From assembly GCA_903836325.1 (NCBI GenBank), contig CAILQE010000054.1:1-9274 (forward strand): DNA of 9,274 bases. Reading direction: 5' to 3'. The position numbers and the translations under genes were made by a program. This document shows, in pieces, positions 5,930 to 9,274 of this stretch (the stretch's first letter is position 1; every line of letters begins with the position of its first letter). The stretch comes from an uncultured Candidatus Saccharibacteria bacterium (GTDB lineage: Bacteria; Patescibacteriota; Saccharimonadia; Saccharimonadales; UBA4665). The notes beneath the pieces are model-generated. The model was not told where the DNA came from. It saw only the letters and a list, made by a program, of their open reading frames with translations, and made no database searches.

Positions 5930-6715
5930 ATGAAATCTAGTACATTACGTTTTAGTGTTGTTGTTCCATGTTTTAACGAAGCAAGCTACATTGAGAAAAC
6001 TCTTAAATCCTTAAAGAACCAAGATTTTGAGGGTGAATATGAAATTATTATTGTAGATAATAACTGCACAGATAAAACAGTAGAAAAAGCTAATAAATAT
6101 AACGTTAATGTTGTATCTGAAAAGAATCCTGGAGTATGCTTTGCTCGTCAGGCTGGTATGGAAGCTGCAAAAGGAGAAATAGTAATTTCTACAGATGCGG
6201 ACACCATTCACTCTAAAAATTGGTTATCTAATATAGATAAATCATTTAATAATTATTCAGATGCAGTAGCTGTATGTGGGCCATGTAAATATTTCGATGG
6301 ACCTTGGTGGGGACGAGTTTACCCTTACCTTCTATTCTTTCCAGATTATATTTATTCAAAGTTAATAAAAAGACCGTTTTATATTACTGCTACCAACACT
6401 GCATTTAAGAAATCCAAGTTTAAAGGATATGACACTACCATGACACAAGGTGGGGATGAAATGTATGTGTTGCATTCAGTTAAGAAAAAAGGACGTGTAG
6501 TATTTAATTACTCTAATCCTGTTTTTACGTCTGCTAGAAGATTAAAAGGTGGACTTATTTATAATCTTTTTGTTAGTTTTATATTCTATTATTTGATTGC
6601 TTATAACGTAAATAAATTATTTAAGAGAAGAATAATTGGTACTGCTCCAGCATTTAGAGAAAATATGGCTTCTAAGACTTTCAAGAAAATTAAAGAATCT
6701 TTTACTCTTCAATAA
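5930..6715 (+). CDS. Family 2 glycosyltransferase (GT-A fold), membrane-associated
   Basis: A 261-residue protein. The N-terminal GT2 core opens with FSVVVPCFNEASYIEKTLKSL (8-28). It continues with IIIVDNNCTDKT (39-50), whose D43 contacts the nucleotide, and GVCFARQAGMEAAKG (68-82). The metal-binding D-x-D is D89-A-D91. The acceptor-side acidic motif is GGDEMYVLHSVKKKG (174-188), with D176/E177 as candidate catalytic base. A hydrophobic segment at about 207-227 and a basic tail could hold it to the membrane. It transfers a sugar from an activated nucleotide sugar to a lipid or glycan acceptor; the donor is not predictable. It is divergent from the PIG-L deacetylase, a common pairing in which a sugar is added and then deacetylated. 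The stop is two bases from the stop of the convergent ABC-F gene. Confidence 0.88.
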   Translation: MKSSTLRFSVVVPCFNEASYIEKTLKSLKNQDFEGEYEIIIVDNNCTDKTVEKANKYNVNVVSEKNPGVCFARQAGMEAAKGEIVISTDADTIHSKNWLSNIDKSFNNYSDAVAVCGPCKYFDGPWWGRVYPYLLFFPDYIYSKLIKRPFYITATNTAFKKSKFKGYDTTMTQGGDEMYVLHSVKKKGRVVFNYSNPVFTSARRLKGGLIYNLFVSFIFYYLIAYNVNKLFKRRIIGTAPAFRENMASKTFKKIKESFTLQ

Positions 6716-6728
6716 TCCTATAAGGATT
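6714..6728. terminator. Inverted repeat across the convergent stops, possible weak terminator
   Basis: AATCCT (6714-6719) and AGGATT (6723-6728) pair perfectly around a 3-base loop. The repeat covers the end of the glycosyltransferase stop codon and the whole ABC-F stop codon. Downstream on the plus strand there is only a broken T stretch (TTTTAATTTC from 6737), and none on the minus strand. Termination is therefore only a possibility. Confidence 0.3.
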
Positions 6729-8385
6729 GATCCATTTTAATTTCTTCACCACCAATTTTATTGGCAAAGAAACTGTCATGAGAAATATATATTATTGCAC
6801 CGTAATAATTTTGCATAGCATTCTCAAGCTCTTCAATACTAGGTAGGTCCAAATGGTTGGTAGGTTCATCTAAAATAAGCATCTGCGGATCGTTAGCTAA
6901 CATTGCTATAAGTTGAACACGAGCTTTTTGTCCTCCGCTTAAATTGTCTACAAGAGTTTTACCGTCTGCCATAGGATTAAACAAATAATCACTCATAAGT
7001 TGTTTAATCTTCTGATCACTAATAGGCAGATTCTTATCTCTAAGAATCTTTTCAATTGCTTCATATAAAGTCATTCCAAGATACGAAGTATCAATCTCTT
7101 GTTCATACAGGCCAATCTTTATAGCTGGTCTTGTTTCAATACTTCCCTTCAAATAATTTGCGGCACTAGGCGATCCGTCAACCTGAGACATAATTGCTTT
7201 TACGATAGTAGATTTACCGGCTCCGTTTCTGCCGTGGAGGCGAATGCGTTCACCACTTCTAATCGTGAAATTTATATTTTCAAACAACGGCGTTTTACCG
7301 TAACCTAAACTTAGATTAGTTACTTTAATTAAGGTTTGGTCTGAAATAGAGTCAGTTTTCTTACGAGTTGTTAGATTTATATTTTTGGTTTTATGTTTAT
7401 CGTATGCGGACAAGAGCTTATCGTTCATTCCTTTGACTGATTCTTGATCTATCCAGAAAGAAGGTTTAACTGTTCCTCTAAGTTTGCTAATCTCGGCTTG
7501 GGCTTTCATTTCTTGGGATTTGAATCTTTTAATTGTTCCAGGATTTCTAGCTTTTTCCTTTAGTCTTCTGAAGCGAATTACATCGTCTTCTAGATTACTA
7601 ATTCGACGTTGGGATGATTCGTAGTCGTTAACAAGGTTAGTTGTTTGACTAGTATTAGTTCGTAAATAATTTTGATAATTTCCTCTAAAACTAAAACAAC
7701 GACCATCACGGATCTCAATGATACGATCAACTATGCTTAAAACGTCTCGGTCGTGAGTAATAACAAGCGCTGCTTCAGGGCTAGCTTTTAACCATTTCAC
7801 GAATTCTGCTTTAGCTATGTAGTCCATATGGTTTGTGGGTTCGTCTATGAGGTTTATGTCACCTCTACTTCTCTGAACTTTAATAAGATCAACCATTCTT
7901 CTTTCTCCACCACTTAGTGACCCAAAAGAAACATGCATTTTCTTGGAATCTATTTGGTATTTTTCGAAAGCTTGTTGGATTTCATCTTCAATCTGATAAT
8001 AGTTAAGTTGACCAAAACGATCTAAAGCATCTGAGAATATTTGAAGCTTACGATTATCGTTGCCCATTGTATCCGGGAATGTATCAATAATATGCGTTAG
8101 ACGCGCATACTCAGGCAAATCCCCCTGTATGTACTCTAAAACAGTCTTATTCTCATGACCATGGTGCTCTTGCCGGCTACTGACCACTATAGTGCCCCGC
8201 TTTATTCCAATATCTCCTTCGAAATCTTTATCTTCTCCAGTAATGATATTAAATAGCGTAGATTTTCCAGTTCCGTTCCTACCTATTAGCCCTACTTTTT
8301 CATTTTCTTGGATATCAAAATCTAGATCCTTATACAAAGTTTTTGATCCAAATGACTTTTCCGACACTTCTACCGATATGAGCAT
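6718..8385 (-). CDS. ABC-F family ATPase acting on ribosomes
   Basis: A 555-residue soluble protein with two ABC ATPase domains and no membrane segments, the ABC-F arrangement. Domain 1: Walker A GRNGTGKST (35-43), signature LSGGE (157-161), Walker B plus DEPTNHMD (181-188), H-loop H211. Domain 2: Walker A GRNGAGKST (385-393), signature LSGGQ (482-486), DEPTNHLD (506-513), H536. The linker, about 250-305, is charged and rich in Arg/Lys/Glu, fitting the coiled-coil P-site tRNA interaction motif that reaches into the ribosome. ABC-F proteins rescue or tune stalled ribosomes, and some protect against antibiotics. Which subgroup this is cannot be told by eye, and resistance should not be assumed. 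The start is supported by a perfect TATAAT six bases upstream and by the usual short lead before the first Walker motif. Confidence 0.93.
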   Translation of the reverse strand: MLISVEVSEKSFGSKTLYKDLDFDIQENEKVGLIGRNGTGKSTLFNIITGEDKDFEGDIGIKRGTIVVSSRQEHHGHENKTVLEYIQGDLPEYARLTHIIDTFPDTMGNDNRKLQIFSDALDRFGQLNYYQIEDEIQQAFEKYQIDSKKMHVSFGSLSGGERRMVDLIKVQRSRGDINLIDEPTNHMDYIAKAEFVKWLKASPEAALVITHDRDVLSIVDRIIEIRDGRCFSFRGNYQNYLRTNTSQTTNLVNDYESSQRRISNLEDDVIRFRRLKEKARNPGTIKRFKSQEMKAQAEISKLRGTVKPSFWIDQESVKGMNDKLLSAYDKHKTKNINLTTRKKTDSISDQTLIKVTNLSLGYGKTPLFENINFTIRSGERIRLHGRNGAGKSTIVKAIMSQVDGSPSAANYLKGSIETRPAIKIGLYEQEIDTSYLGMTLYEAIEKILRDKNLPISDQKIKQLMSDYLFNPMADGKTLVDNLSGGQKARVQLIAMLANDPQMLILDEPTNHLDLPSIEELENAMQNYYGAIIYISHDSFFANKIGGEEIKMDQSL

Positions 8386-8391
8386 AGATGT

Positions 8392-8397
8392 ATTATA
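8392..8397 (-). promoter_or_regulatory. Consensus -10 of the ABC-F gene, leaderless spacing
   Basis: On the minus strand a perfect TATAAT ends exactly six bases before the ATG whose first base is 8385, so transcription is predicted to start on the A of the start codon. The -35 region (TAGGTT at 17-base spacing) is poor. The element is part of a 6-bp inverted repeat, TATAGG (8394-8399) and CCTATA (8417-8422), which could be an operator but may be chance. Confidence 0.6.
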
Positions 8398-8473
8398 GGG
8401 ATTTCTTTAGATTAAACCTATAGATAGAGTTTATTTCGCTCTACGGATATTAAGATTAATTTTATTTATATTA

Positions 8474-9034
8474 TTAAAGATTGTCTTTTATGATATCTAA
8501 GATTTCTGGAAATCTTTTATATTGTGGCCCTAATTCAGTTGTGAAATGACCTTGTTCTTTGAATGTTATAAGTTTTCCATTGGTTTCTTTTGCAAGGTAC
8601 TGTGAATGTTCTATCGGAGCATAGTTATCATCGTATGAATGAACAAATGTAAATTTATTACAGTGTTTATTAATTACTTCAAAGTCGAATGGTTCAGTAA
8701 ATAGTGCATCAAGAGAATCCCAATTTAGATTATCTTTATATGCGCCCACTAAAATTGCAGCTTTGATTTTTGTATCCTCTGGTAGATTCTGTAATAGATT
8801 TAGTATTTCTACAGCACCCGATGAATGACCTACTAATATAGTGTTATCGTCATAAACAAAATTTGGATTAGATAATAAGAACTTATTATATGTTTTAGCG
8901 TTAGGTTTATCTGCGTCTGGCAAATTAGGAAGCCATACTTGATGACCTTGTCCAATAAGTACGCCTTTCAGCCACATATACCAATTAGATTCTGGAGTGT
9001 TATCTTCTCCGTGAATTATTAAAATCTTTGCCAT
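8474..9034 (-). CDS. RBBP9/YdeN-type alpha/beta serine hydrolase
   Basis: A 186-residue cytoplasmic protein, matching the small RBBP9/YdeN family in length. It starts with ILIIHGEDNTPESNWYMWLK, where the HG is the oxyanion-side motif. The nucleophile elbow is VGHSSG, with S71 as catalytic serine. The acid is most likely D136 in HSYDDNYAPIEHSQYLA, and the histidine is H163 in GHF. The catalytic triad is therefore complete. Family members are serine hydrolases of poorly known substrate in bacteria. It lies 88 bases upstream of the ABC-F gene on the same strand, but each gene has its own -10, so they are probably separate units. The start is supported by an extended -10 seven bases before the ATG. 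Confidence 0.88.
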   Translation of the reverse strand: MAKILIIHGEDNTPESNWYMWLKGVLIGQGHQVWLPNLPDADKPNAKTYNKFLLSNPNFVYDDNTILVGHSSGAVEILNLLQNLPEDTKIKAAILVGAYKDNLNWDSLDALFTEPFDFEVINKHCNKFTFVHSYDDNYAPIEHSQYLAKETNGKLITFKEQGHFTTELGPQYKRFPEILDIIKDNL

Positions 9035-9041
9035 TTCAATA

Positions 9042-9050
9042 AGTATAGCA
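9042..9050 (-). promoter_or_regulatory. Extended -10 promoter of the serine hydrolase gene
   Basis: On the minus strand TG-c-TATACT (hexamer at plus 9042-9047) ends seven bases before the ATG whose first base is 9034. The predicted leader is about one base. No good -35 is seen. Confidence 0.55.
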
Positions 9051-9126
9051 AGAATAACCAGTCTGCTTTAATCGAAAGAGATAATGCAGCATCGAAAACC
9101 TTTATAAATGAGTTTAGAAATAATTA

Positions 9127-9273
9127 TTATTTAAGAAAATCTGGCAATGGATCGCTAAATTTAACACTCTTTAAATTAGCCACAGTATCATTCTTAGATA
9201 AATTAGGATACTGATTTTGGTAAGCAACCATTACGTCTCCAAATACTCCATCTTCCCAATTTAGATTTAATTT
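9127..9273 (-). CDS. C-terminal end of an unidentified protein (partial)
   Basis: An open minus-strand frame enters from the right edge and ends in TAA at 9127-9129, giving 48 visible residues. It reads NWEDGVFGDVMVAYQNQYP near its start and ends SDPLPDFLK. The mixture of charged, aromatic and small residues looks like a soluble coding sequence. I do not recognise the family. The 92 bases between its stop and the serine hydrolase start hold only that gene's promoter and show no clear terminator. Confidence 0.6.
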   Translation of the reverse strand, partial: KLNLNWEDGVFGDVMVAYQNQYPNLSKNDTVANLKSVKFSDPLPDFLK

Positions 9274-9274
9274 A

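Noticed and set aside
8394..8422. TATAGG/CCTATA inverted repeat as an operator of the ABC-F gene
   Set aside because: Six-base arms 17 bases apart are expected by chance in AT-rich DNA, and one arm is largely the -10 box itself; noted with the promoter but not claimed as a site.
8398..8473. Terminator after the serine hydrolase gene
   Set aside because: The best stem on the minus strand, TAGAG with CTCTA around a 9-base loop, is only five base pairs and has no following T tract.
65..9273. UGA-glycine genetic code (code 25)
   Set aside because: No long gene contains an in-frame TGA, conserved glycines are all GGN, and every protein is full length under the standard bacterial code.

Overview
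This 9.3 kb window is AT-rich (GC roughly one third by eye) and densely coded. It holds ten complete protein genes and the 3' end of an eleventh. There is no rRNA, tRNA, CRISPR array or insertion sequence, and no gene-free stretch over about 120 bases. The genes are bacterial (TypA, undecaprenyl diphosphate synthase, ABC-F ATPase). I think a reduced-genome member of the Patescibacteria/CPR, most plausibly Saccharibacteria (TM7), is likely. That rests on base composition, compact single-gene units, a host-wall-type secreted amidase and the general look of the proteins; it is inference, not proof. Stop codons are 7 TAA and 4 TAG with no TGA, and no gene reads through TGA, so the UGA-glycine code of Absconditabacteria/Gracilibacteria does not apply.

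Layout. Left (1-1774, + strand): a small multi-helix membrane protein that looks like a degenerate cation diffusion facilitator, then a secreted protein with a ricin-type lectin domain and a C-terminal CHAP amidase/peptidase domain. Middle (1775-4301, +): a leader with a terminator hairpin and a competing hairpin, then typA, then an MntP-type manganese efflux protein. Centre (4308-6715): uppS on the minus strand, a divergent 51-residue orphan gene, a PIG-L/LmbE deacetylase on the minus strand, and a divergent family 2 glycosyltransferase. Right (6718-9273, minus): a two-domain ABC-F ATPase, an RBBP9/YdeN-type serine hydrolase, and the C-terminal end of an unidentified protein.

Functional themes. 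UppS makes the lipid carrier for envelope glycans; the deacetylase and glycosyltransferase probably build or modify a surface glycan; the lectin-CHAP protein probably acts on peptidoglycan outside the cell. TypA and the ABC-F protein act on ribosomes. MntP and the CDF-like protein suggest metal handling.

The most striking pattern is regulatory. In seven of ten genes with a visible start, a -10-like hexamer ends only 6-8 bases before the ATG, often with an extended-10 TG. This predicts transcripts starting at or within two bases of the start codon. No gene has a canonical GGAGG-type ribosome binding site. Leaderless translation may therefore be the default here. The second pattern is the typA upstream region, where two mutually exclusive hairpins resemble a miniature attenuator.
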